6,820 nucleotides of DNA, taken from Pseudomonadota bacterium (lineage in GTDB: Bacteria; Pseudomonadota; Gammaproteobacteria; JAKAQQ01). The first letter of the stretch is position 1, and the number at the start of each line of letters is the position of its first letter. The notes under the pieces are model-generated. The model made no database searches, was not told where the DNA came from, and saw nothing but the letters and a program-made list of their open reading frames with translations. The translations under genes and the position numbers were made by a program. Below, one piece after another: positions 1 to 6,686 of the stretch. The DNA lies in contig JAKAQQ010000041.1 in assembly GCA_021819635.1 (NCBI GenBank), forward strand, positions 1 through 6,820, in the 5' to 3' direction.

Positions 1-2
1 TG

Positions 3-263
3 CGCCGTGTCGTCGCGATCCCCGCAACGGCAATCCGGGAAGGGCGCGCGGGCCGCTTCGTGTACCTCGTGGAAGGCAGGGCGGGCGGAGCGCACGGGAT
101 TCGGGTCATCGTGCAACCGGTCCGCGTCACCTACGAGAGCGGGTCGACCGCCGTGATCGGCGCCGGCCTTGCGCCCGGCGCCACCGTCGTGACGGCGGGC
201 GGTTCGCGGATCCGGGCCCGCACCCCGATCAAGATCATGGGCCGGGCGACCGGGACGACGTGA
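3..263 (+). CDS. RND efflux periplasmic adaptor (membrane-fusion protein), C-terminal part only
   Basis: This is the 3' end of a gene that begins before the window; 86 codons are visible and the frame ends at TGA 261-263. The reading frame gives a membrane-proximal domain typical of HlyD/MdtA/AcrA adaptors. An early stretch (VVAIPATAIREG) matches the family pattern of a beta-barrel exit followed by an 'xxPxxAIxxG' turn. It is followed by FVYLVEG, a strand ending in VRVTYESG, the LAPGATVVTAGGSRIR segment (compare 'LxxGxxVVTxGxxRLxxG' in MdtA) and a short polar tail. Family role, from established knowledge: a lipid-anchored or membrane-anchored periplasmic hexamer that bridges the RND pump to an outer-membrane channel. 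The anchor and hairpin cannot be seen here. Its stop overlaps the next gene's start by 4 bases, so adaptor and pump are probably made from one mRNA. A GTG at 60 is internal, because the homology runs upstream of it. Confidence 0.9.
   Translation, partial: RRVVAIPATAIREGRAGRFVYLVEGRAGGAHGIRVIVQPVRVTYESGSTAVIGAGLAPGATVVTAGGSRIRARTPIKIMGRATGTT
260..263 (+). promoter_or_regulatory. GTGA stop/start overlap (translational coupling)
   Basis: The permease start GTG (260-262) overlaps the adaptor stop TGA (261-263). No strong Shine-Dalgarno sequence precedes it; the best candidate is the weak GGGAC about 252-256. Such overlaps usually couple re-initiation to termination of the upstream gene, which would keep adaptor and pump in proportion. 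The coupling is inferred; the overlap is seen. Confidence 0.7.
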
Positions 264-3200
264 ACATCTCCGGCCCGTTCATCGCCCGGCCCGTCGCGAC
301 CACACTCCTCGCGATCGCGGTGTTCCTGGCGGGCGTCCTCGGGTACATGGAGCTCCCCGTCTCGTCCCTCCCGCAGGTGTCGTTCCCAACCATTGAGGTC
401 GTCACCAAGCTCCCGGGCGGCTCCCCCGACACGATCTCCAAACTGATCACCGCCCCGCTCGAACGTCAGTTCGGCGAGATCGCCGGTCTCGCGGCCATGA
501 GTTCGGTCTCGGGCGAGGGAACCAGCGTCGTCACGCTGCGCTTCGACTTGAGCGTGCCGCTGTCCACGGCGGCCCAGGACGTGCAGGCGGCGATCAACGC
601 GGCGGCGGGCGAGCTCCCGCCCGGTCTCCAGTACCCCCCGGTGTACCGCGAGGTCAACCCCGCGGACGCGCCCATCCTCACGCTCGCGCTGACCTCCGGG
701 ACCCTGCCTCTTGACGCGGTGGCGAACATCGCCCAGACGTCCTTCCTGCAGAAACTCTCGGAAATCCGGGGCGTCGGCGAGGTCACGATTGCGGGGGGGC
801 TCCGCAAAGCCATCCGCATCAACGTCAACCCCCTCAGGCTCGCGGCCGACGGCCTCTCTCTGGAGGATGTGCGCAACGCCGTCGCGAACGCCAACCAGGC
901 GGGGGCGACCGGCGGGCTCCAGGGCCCGGACCGGGCCTACGCGATCGGCACGAACGACCGGCTGACGCTGGCCCGCCAGTACAAGGGCGTCCTGATCGCT
1001 TACCGCAACGGGGCGCCGGTCACGGTCTCCGCCGTGGGTTCCGTCGTCGCCGGACTCGAGAACAACCAGGAACAAGCCAGCGTCGACAACGTTCCCGCGG
1101 TGGTCCTCAACATCCACCGCCGCCCGGGCGCGAACATCGTGAGCACGGTGGCCCGGGTGGAGGCCGCGCTGCGCCGCCTCCGGACGACGCTCCCGCACGG
1201 CGTGCGGCTCACCGTCGTGGCCAACCGGACCGGAACCATCAAGGCGTCGGTGGCGGACGTGCAGTTCACGCTTCTGGCGGCCATGGTCCTGGTCGTGCTG
1301 GTCATCTTCCTGTTTCTGCCCAACCCGCGCGCCACCTTCATCCCGGCGGTGGCCTTGCCGCTGTCCATCGTCGCCACCTTCGCGGTGATGGACGGCCTCG
1401 GGTACCGACTGGACAACCTCTCGCTGATGGCGCTGACGGTGGCGACCGGGTTTGTGGTCGACGACGCCATCGTCATGATCGAAAACATCGTCCGCTTCGT
1501 GGAAGCCGGCGAGCCCCCGCTCCGCGCGGCGTATCTCGGGGCTCAGCAGATCGGTTTCACGATCGTGTCCCTCACCGTTTCGTTGGTGGCCGTCTTCATC
1601 CCGCTCTTGTTCATGACCGGCGTCATCGGACGGCTGTTCTCCGAGTTTGCCGTCACGCTTTCCGTGGCGGTGGTGGTCTCCGCCGTCGTCTCCCTCACGC
1701 TGACACCGATGATGGGCGCGCGTCTCCTCAAGCCCGCAAGCGAGGTCCGCCCGAACCGGCTCTCCCGCGCGGCCGACGCCCTCCTCGAGCGCACACGCGG
1801 GGCCTACCGGCACGGCCTGAGCTGGTGCCTCCAGCATCGGACGTTCATGCTGGGCGTGTTTGCCGGGACCCTCGTCCTCACGGTCCTGCTCTTCGACATC
1901 GTCCCGAAAGCGCTTCTCCCCGCCGTGGATACGGGCGAAATCATCGCCGTGACCGAAGGCGCCCAGAGCCTCTCGCTGCGGGCCATGGCGCATCTCCAAA
2001 GACGAGCGGTTGCCGTCGTCCGGAAGAACCCGGCCGTCTCGGCCGTGACCTCGCTCATCGGAGCCGGCGCCACCAACCCGGCCCCCAACACGGGACGGCT
2101 CACCATCGTGCTCAAGCCGATCGGCCAGCGTCCCGCGCTCGCGACGGTCCTCCGCGAACTCCGCCGGTCCCTCCGGGGCGTCCGGGGGCTGCGCTTCACC
2201 CTGCAACCCGTCCAGGACGTGACCCTGTCGTCGCGCATCGCCCCGGCCGAATACCAGTACACGTTGACGGACACCAACGCCGCGCAGCTCCGGAAATGGT
2301 CGGACCGGATCGAGGCGGCCATGCGCGCCCTGCCCGAACTGCGCGACGTCGGGAGCGATCAGGAGAACCACGGGCTCCAGGCGTACGTCGACGTCGATCG
2401 GGCGTCCGCCGCCCGGCTCGGGGTGAGCATGTCCACGATCGCCAACATTCTCGACGACGCCTTCGGCCAACGCCAGATCTCGACCATCTACACCAGCAAC
2501 GCCCAGTACCGCGTGGTCCTGGACGTCGGACCGCGGTGGGCGACGTCCCCGGCCGCGCTCGACACGATCTACGTGCCGGCCGGCGGGGTCGCGGCGGTGC
2601 CCGTCGCCGCCCGGGGGCCGGGATCGGCGGTCAGCGGAAGCTCCACCCTCACGATCGCCTCGGCGTCGCAAACCCCGACCGCCGAGGTCCCGCTGGGCGA
2701 TCTCGCGCGCGTGACCGTCCGTCGTGGACCTCTTGTGATCGCCCGGGAAGATCAGCTCCCCGCCGCGACGCTCAGTTTCAACACCGCGCCCGGCGTCTCC
2801 CTCGGCGCGGCCGAGAAGGCCGTCCGTCGTGCGGAACAGAATCTCCACGCCCCGGCTTCCCTCGCGGGAACGTTTGCCGGGGCCGCGGCCGAGTTCCAGA
2901 AGTCCCTGACCGAAGAGCCGTGGCTCGTGCTCGCCGCCGTCGTCGTGATTTACATTGTGCTCGGGGTGCTTTACGAGAGCCCCATCCATCCGGTCACCAT
3001 CCTCTCCACGCTGCCCTCGGCCGGCGTGGGCGCGCTGCTCGCGCTCCTGGTGACGGGAACCCCGTTCACGATCGTGGCGCTCGTCGGGATCATCCTGCTC
3101 ATGGGGATCGTCAAGAAGAACGGCATCATCATGGTCGACTTTGCCATCGTGGCGGAACGCGAGCGGGGGCTCTCGCCCCGCGAGGCGATCACCGAAGCCG

Positions 3201-3445
3201 CCCTCCTCCGCTTCCGCCCGATCATGATGACGACGATGGCCGCCCTTCTGGGCGCCGTGCCCCTCGTGCTCGAGGGCGGCGCGGGGTGGGAATTGCGCGA
3301 ACCCCTGGGCATCACCATCATCGGGGGGCTTCTGTTGAGTCAGGTGCTCACCCTGTTCACCACGCCGGTCGTCTATCTCGCGCTGGACCGCTGGCACACC
3401 CGCCCCGTCGCGCCGAGCGCGGCGGCGCTCCCCACGGCCGGCTAG
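260..3445 (+). CDS. mdtB: RND multidrug efflux permease subunit, MdtB-like (HAE1 family)
   Basis: This inner-membrane, proton-driven exporter subunit has 1061 aa, close to the family norm of about 1020-1050. The GTG start gives the classic RND N-terminus MNISGPFIARPVATT; the next in-frame Met is about 30 codons in, inside TM1. Segments in order: TM1 about 12-30; first periplasmic porter/docking region about 40-330; TM2-TM6 about 337-487; TM7 about 528-548; second periplasmic region about 550-885; TM8-TM12 about 888-1043; short Pro/Ala-rich tail. The proton relay is intact: D401 and D402 in TM4 (GFVVDDAIV), K953 in TM10 (GIVKKNG), R984 and T991 in TM11 (RFRPIMMTT), corresponding to AcrB D407, D408, K940, R971 and T978. 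Wording such as TAPLERQFG, VNPADAPI, RQPGANI-like RRPGANI and SLTLTPMM resembles E. coli MdtB more than MdtC. Compared with the next gene it carries a net 25-residue excess, explained by a Ser/Ala/Gly-rich insertion near 783-808. Upstream there is only a weak purine stretch (GGGAC), which fits coupling to the adaptor stop. The symbol is by resemblance and gene order; the substrate is unknown. Confidence 0.95.
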   Translation: MNISGPFIARPVATTLLAIAVFLAGVLGYMELPVSSLPQVSFPTIEVVTKLPGGSPDTISKLITAPLERQFGEIAGLAAMSSVSGEGTSVVTLRFDLSVPLSTAAQDVQAAINAAAGELPPGLQYPPVYREVNPADAPILTLALTSGTLPLDAVANIAQTSFLQKLSEIRGVGEVTIAGGLRKAIRINVNPLRLAADGLSLEDVRNAVANANQAGATGGLQGPDRAYAIGTNDRLTLARQYKGVLIAYRNGAPVTVSAVGSVVAGLENNQEQASVDNVPAVVLNIHRRPGANIVSTVARVEAALRRLRTTLPHGVRLTVVANRTGTIKASVADVQFTLLAAMVLVVLVIFLFLPNPRATFIPAVALPLSIVATFAVMDGLGYRLDNLSLMALTVATGFVVDDAIVMIENIVRFVEAGEPPLRAAYLGAQQIGFTIVSLTVSLVAVFIPLLFMTGVIGRLFSEFAVTLSVAVVVSAVVSLTLTPMMGARLLKPASEVRPNRLSRAADALLERTRGAYRHGLSWCLQHRTFMLGVFAGTLVLTVLLFDIVPKALLPAVDTGEIIAVTEGAQSLSLRAMAHLQRRAVAVVRKNPAVSAVTSLIGAGATNPAPNTGRLTIVLKPIGQRPALATVLRELRRSLRGVRGLRFTLQPVQDVTLSSRIAPAEYQYTLTDTNAAQLRKWSDRIEAAMRALPELRDVGSDQENHGLQAYVDVDRASAARLGVSMSTIANILDDAFGQRQISTIYTSNAQYRVVLDVGPRWATSPAALDTIYVPAGGVAAVPVAARGPGSAVSGSSTLTIASASQTPTAEVPLGDLARVTVRRGPLVIAREDQLPAATLSFNTAPGVSLGAAEKAVRRAEQNLHAPASLAGTFAGAAAEFQKSLTEEPWLVLAAVVVIYIVLGVLYESPIHPVTILSTLPSAGVGALLALLVTGTPFTIVALVGIILLMGIVKKNGIIMVDFAIVAERERGLSPREAITEAALLRFRPIMMTTMAALLGAVPLVLEGGAGWELREPLGITIIGGLLLSQVLTLFTTPVVYLALDRWHTRPVAPSAAALPTAG
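1460..1491 (+). repeat. 32-base direct repeat, copy 1 (TM4 Asp-Asp motif of the MdtB-like gene)
   Basis: This copy encodes DDAIVMIENI and matches 4649-4680 at 31 of 32 bases. The single difference is C at 1471 against T at 4660, which is synonymous. The two copies lie 3189 bases apart at exactly the same codon numbers (401 onward) of the two permease genes. It reflects shared ancestry of the paralogues under strong constraint, perhaps with gene conversion. Confidence 0.75.
2606..2683 (+). other. Ser/Ala/Gly-rich insertion in the second periplasmic region of the MdtB-like permease
   Basis: Codons for about residues 783-808 encode a low-complexity stretch beginning AARGPGSAVSGSS and ending SASQTPTAE, between the strand YVPAGG and the strand VPLGDLARV. 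In the paralogous downstream permease, and in MdtB and MdtC of E. coli as I recall them, these two strands are joined by only a few residues (YVAGNAGPVPLLQLAR in the paralogue). The colinear offset supports an insertion: the TM4 Asp pair is at 401/402 in both proteins, but the TM10 Lys is at 953 here against 928 there, and the TM11 Arg at 984 against 959. The boundaries are approximate because I aligned by eye. Role unknown; a flexible surface loop is likely. Confidence 0.65.
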
Positions 3446-3448
3446 ACG

Positions 3449-6400
3449 GTGCGCTTTTCGGAACCGTTCATCCGGCGGCCGGTCGGCACCACGCTTCTCG
3501 CGCTCGGGGTGCTGCTCGCCGGGATCATGGCGTACGTGCGGCTTCCGGTGGCGGCGGTCCCGAGCATCCCCATCCCCGGCATCGTGGTCTTCGCTTCGGA
3601 ACCGGGCGCCAGCCCCCGGGTCATGGCCAACACCGTCGCCGCCCCGCTCGAGCACACGCTCGGCCTGCTTCCCGGGCTCGACGAGATCCGGTCGATCAGT
3701 TCGCTCGGATCCACGTCCATCATCCTTCTGTTCGGCACCAACACCCGCATCAGCGCCGACGCGCACGCGGTCCAGGCCGGCATCGATGCCGCGTTGCCCA
3801 ATCTCCCGTCCGGGATGCCGGACCTCCCGTTCTACCGGGAGTTCAATCCCGCCTCTCGCCCGATCCTCACGATGTTCCTGTCCTCGCGGACGCTGCCCCT
3901 GCGCGAGGTCTACGACTTTGCCGACACCGTCCTCCTGCAGCAATTGTCCCGGGTGCCGGGCGTCGCGCAGGTCGTGCTCTACGGAGGGGAACTCCCGGCG
4001 GTACGGATTCGTTTCCGGCCCCGGGCGCTCGCGGCCGCCGGGCTCGCCCCCAGCAGCCTGTTCAACGCGGTGCGCACGGCCAACGTCCTCGGCCCGCTCG
4101 GCACCCTCCAGGGACGCCGGAAGAGCTACACGCTGGCGCTGAACGAACAGCTCGACAACGCCGCGCAGTACCGCGCGATCGCGCTCCGGGCGGCCAACGG
4201 GACACTCCTCCGTCTCGGTCAGGTGGCGTCCGTCGTCAACAGCGTCGCCAACACCCAGCTGGCCGCGACCAACGGCCGCGAACCCGGGATCATGATTGCC
4301 GTCACAAAGACGCCCGCCGCCAACGTGATCCGGACGGTGCGGGGCATCAAACGGCAACTGCCGAACCTCGAACGGTCCATGCCGCCGTCCGTTCGCCTCG
4401 CCGTGATGACCGACCGGACCACCACCATCCGGGCCAGCGTGGCCGACATCGAGATCACGCTGCTCGTCACCATGGCGCTGGTTCTGGTGGTGGTGGCCCT
4501 CTTCATGCGTCGCGGCGCCCCGACGTTCGCCGCGGCCGCGACGGTCCCGCTGGCTCTCGCCGGAACGCTGGCCGTCATGGGGGTGCTCGGCTATTCGCTG
4601 GACAACTTTTCTCTGCTGGCGCTCACCATCTCCATCGCCTTCGTGATAGACGACGCCATTGTCATGATCGAAAACATCGTGGCGCATCACGAACGGGGAC
4701 TCCCCGTCATGACCTCGGCCCTTCAGGGCGCCCGACAGATCGGGTTCACGGTCGTCTCGATCACCCTCTCCCTCATGGTCGTGTTCCTCCCCCTGGTCCT
4801 GATGGGCGGCATCGTCGGGGGGATCTTTCACGAGTTTGCGATGACCCTGATCGTGGCCATTGCGGTCTCCGGTCTGGCGTCGCTCACGATCACGCCCATG
4901 ATCTGCGCGCACCTCATGAAGGACCGGGACCCCCCCCGCTCGCCCCGCGCGGGCGGGGGGGGCCTCACGCGCCCGATCGGCCGGATCTACGCGAGAATCG
5001 TCAACGGCTACGCCCGGAGCCTCGACTGGGCGCTCGGGCACCGGCGAACGATGCTCGTCCTCTTCGTGCTCACGTTCGTCGTGACGGTCGTCCTTTACAT
5101 CCGCATCCCCAAAACCTTTTTCCCCGAGGAAGACACCGGTCTCGTCATCGGCCGGACCGTGGCGGCGCCCGACGTCTCGTTTGCGCGCATGAAACGTCTC
5201 CAGGCCCGGGTCGTCCGCGTCGTTCGCCGGGATCCGGCCATCGCCACCGTCACCTCGAGCGTCGGGGTCACGAACGGGTTTTCAAGCGCGAATCGCGGGA
5301 CGATGTTCATCGGCCTCAAGCCCGCGGCCCGCCGCCGCCAATCGGGGAAGCTCGTGATTCTCGATCTCGAACGGAAGCTCGAGAGGATTCCCGGCGTCCG
5401 GGTCTACCTTCACATCGCCCAGGATCTTTTCTTCGGCGGACAAACAAACGGGGGGTCGTACAGTTTTTCGGTGCTCGACCCCTCGTACGCGTCGCTCGAC
5501 AACATCACGCAACGCATCGTGGAGCGGCTGAAACGCCTGACCGCGATCAACAACGTGTCGACCAACCTGAACCGGGCCGAGACCGAGATCACCGTCACCA
5601 TCAACCGGGCGGAAGCCGCGCGCCTCGGCGTGAGCGTCGCCGCCGTCAACGCGGCGCTCGGAGAAGCCTTCGGCCAGCGCCCCATTTCGGTCATCTACAA
5701 GGCCCAAAACCAGTACCACGTCGTGCTCACGGTCGGCGCCGCGCGCGCCCGTTCGCCCCGGGATCTCGCCCACCTTTATGTGGCGGGCAACGCCGGGCCC
5801 GTCCCGCTCCTCCAGCTGGCGCGGCTGGGCCGGGGGACGGCCCCCCTCCAGGTGATTCACTTCGACGGCGTTCCGGAAGGCACGGTAAGCTTCAACCTGT
5901 CCCCCCACGTCGCGCTCGGGACGGCGATCGCCGAGGTGCGCCGGCGCATCGCCCGCATGCACGTTCCCCCGGGGGTCCGCATCCGCTTCGGCGGGAACGC
6001 GAAATATTTCCTGCGCTCCGTGGAAGACATCCCGCTCCTGATTCTCGCGTCCCTGGTGGCGATCTACATCGTCCTCGGGGTGCTCTACGAAAGCCTCGCG
6101 CAGCCGTTGACGATTCTCTCGACCCTGCCTTCGGCCGGGGTGGGCGCTCTCTTGGCGTTTTTTCTGACCGGAACGCCCCTCTCGGTCATTGGCGTCATCG
6201 GGATTTTCCTGCTGATGGGGATCGTCAAGAAAAACGGCATCATGCTCGTGGACTTTGCCCTGGAAGCCGAACGCCACCACGGGCTCACGCCGCAGGACGC
6301 CATCCGCAAGGCGTGCCTGGTCCGTTTTCGACCGATCCTGATGACAACACTCGCGGCGATTCTGGGCGCTCTCCCGCTCGCCCTGGCCGTGGGGACCGGC

Positions 6401-6592
6401 GAGCAGCTTCGGCGCCCGCTGGGGATGGCCGTGATCGGCGGTCTCATCGTCAGCCAGGCGATGACCCTTTACACGACCCCCGTGATTTATCTGGCTCTGA
6501 CCGGATACGGGAAACGGCACGCACGGCGGATCGCGGACCTCCCGTCCGGTCAGAAGGCCAACGCGGCCACGGGATGGATCGGCACGACCTGA
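3449..6592 (+). CDS. mdtC: RND multidrug efflux permease subunit, MdtC-like (HAE1 family)
   Basis: The second inner-membrane RND pump subunit has 1047 aa. The GTG start, 3 bases after the previous stop, gives MRFSEPFIRRPVGTT, the expected N-terminus; no Shine-Dalgarno sequence is evident. Segments: TM1 about 10-30; periplasmic region about 40-330; TM2-TM6 about 336-487; Gly/Pro-rich cytoplasmic linker about 491-510; TM7 about 533-553; second periplasmic region to about 860; TM8-TM12 about 863-1018; basic then polar C-terminal tail. The proton relay is complete: D401, D402 (FVIDDAIV), K928 (GIVKKNG), R959 and T966 (RFRPILMTT). Phrases such as SSLGSTSIIL, LPSGMP, VYDFAD, LPAVRI, IPKTFFPEEDTG and LYTTPVIYL resemble MdtC rather than MdtB. 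By analogy with MdtBC it would form a mixed trimer with the upstream subunit and share the adaptor. Oddities: TM4 reads TISIAFVIDD where the family and its partner have T-V-A-T-G-F-V-V-D-D; the conserved NPADAPI motif is NPASRPI; and a strong GC hairpin lies in its linker. The substrate cannot be told from sequence. Confidence 0.95.
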   Translation: MRFSEPFIRRPVGTTLLALGVLLAGIMAYVRLPVAAVPSIPIPGIVVFASEPGASPRVMANTVAAPLEHTLGLLPGLDEIRSISSLGSTSIILLFGTNTRISADAHAVQAGIDAALPNLPSGMPDLPFYREFNPASRPILTMFLSSRTLPLREVYDFADTVLLQQLSRVPGVAQVVLYGGELPAVRIRFRPRALAAAGLAPSSLFNAVRTANVLGPLGTLQGRRKSYTLALNEQLDNAAQYRAIALRAANGTLLRLGQVASVVNSVANTQLAATNGREPGIMIAVTKTPAANVIRTVRGIKRQLPNLERSMPPSVRLAVMTDRTTTIRASVADIEITLLVTMALVLVVVALFMRRGAPTFAAAATVPLALAGTLAVMGVLGYSLDNFSLLALTISIAFVIDDAIVMIENIVAHHERGLPVMTSALQGARQIGFTVVSITLSLMVVFLPLVLMGGIVGGIFHEFAMTLIVAIAVSGLASLTITPMICAHLMKDRDPPRSPRAGGGGLTRPIGRIYARIVNGYARSLDWALGHRRTMLVLFVLTFVVTVVLYIRIPKTFFPEEDTGLVIGRTVAAPDVSFARMKRLQARVVRVVRRDPAIATVTSSVGVTNGFSSANRGTMFIGLKPAARRRQSGKLVILDLERKLERIPGVRVYLHIAQDLFFGGQTNGGSYSFSVLDPSYASLDNITQRIVERLKRLTAINNVSTNLNRAETEITVTINRAEAARLGVSVAAVNAALGEAFGQRPISVIYKAQNQYHVVLTVGAARARSPRDLAHLYVAGNAGPVPLLQLARLGRGTAPLQVIHFDGVPEGTVSFNLSPHVALGTAIAEVRRRIARMHVPPGVRIRFGGNAKYFLRSVEDIPLLILASLVAIYIVLGVLYESLAQPLTILSTLPSAGVGALLAFFLTGTPLSVIGVIGIFLLMGIVKKNGIMLVDFALEAERHHGLTPQDAIRKACLVRFRPILMTTLAAILGALPLALAVGTGEQLRRPLGMAVIGGLIVSQAMTLYTTPVIYLALTGYGKRHARRIADLPSGQKANAATGWIGTT
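4649..4680 (+). repeat. 32-base direct repeat, copy 2 (TM4 Asp-Asp motif of the MdtC-like gene)
   Basis: Partner of 1460-1491, identical at 31 of 32 bases. The residues just before it have diverged from the partner gene (ISIAFVI against VATGFVV), so the near-identity is confined to the catalytic aspartates and the following MIENI stretch. Confidence 0.75.
4930..4962 (+). repeat. GC inverted repeat with C8 and G8 arms inside the MdtC-like gene
   Basis: A run of eight C (4930-4937) and a run of eight G (4955-4962) form the outer arms of a hairpin. The pairing continues inward for six more positions (4938-4943 with 4949-4954), all Watson-Crick except one T4940/G4952 wobble, leaving a 5-base loop (4944-4948). 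That is a 14-pair stem. It lies in codons for residues 494-505 (DPPRSPRAGGGG), the cytoplasmic linker between TM6 and TM7 that joins the two halves of the pump. The upstream permease has a shorter linker here with no such repeat. Chance plus GC bias is possible; any role in mRNA folding, pausing or slippage is inference. Confidence 0.8.
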
Positions 6593-6606
6593 TCGCTTCC
6601 CCCGCG

Positions 6607-6640
6607 CCGCCGAGCGGGCGCCCGACATAACGCTCGCCGG
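6607..6640 (+). terminator. Possible hairpin just after the permease stop (weak terminator candidate)
   Basis: CGAGCG (6611-6616) pairs with CGCTCG (6631-6636). The stem extends by three more pairs (6607-6609 with 6638-6640) after one C/C mismatch. The loop is 14 bases. It starts 15 bases after the last stop of the operon, a plausible place for termination, but no T-tract follows. In DNA this GC-rich such stems arise by chance. Confidence 0.2.
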
Positions 6641-6659
6641 GGGATCGGCAGCCTCAAAC

Positions 6660-6686
6660 CGCGCCCTCCTTGCGATTGCGGGCGCG
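6660..6686 (+). terminator. Possible hairpin downstream of the operon (weak terminator candidate)
   Basis: CGCGCCC (6660-6666) pairs perfectly with GGGCGCG (6680-6686) across a 13-base loop. There is no T-run after it, so intrinsic termination is not demonstrated; it could also stabilise the 3' end of the mRNA or be chance. Confidence 0.2.

Noticed and set aside
60..263. A separate small gene starting at GTG 60
   Set aside because: The same frame is open to the window edge and the upstream residues continue the adaptor-family pattern, so this GTG is an internal valine of a partial adaptor gene.
793..799. G7 tract as a possible phase-variation site in the MdtB-like gene
   Set aside because: Seven G in a Gly-Gly codon pair is common in such GC-rich genes, and it lacks the paired structure seen at 4930-4962.
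131..5041. A 1636-codon open frame on the - strand
   Set aside because: Over the permease genes its codons are in exact register with the sense codons, so its stops would be sense TTA, CTA or TCA, which GC-biased genes hardly use. The product is a low-complexity Arg/Asp/Gly/His-rich chain with no domain. It is the antisense shadow of the permease genes.
5966..5975. Ten-base palindrome of five C and five G
   Set aside because: Without a loop it makes no hairpin, and it encodes ordinary Pro/Pro/Gly codons; likely chance in GC-rich coding DNA.
1825..6630. A 1601-codon open frame on the + strand overlapping both permeases
   Set aside because: It is in another frame of clearly coding RND genes, crosses both of them and their junction, and yields a Pro/Arg/His/Gly-rich chain without domains. 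It is a GC-bias artefact.
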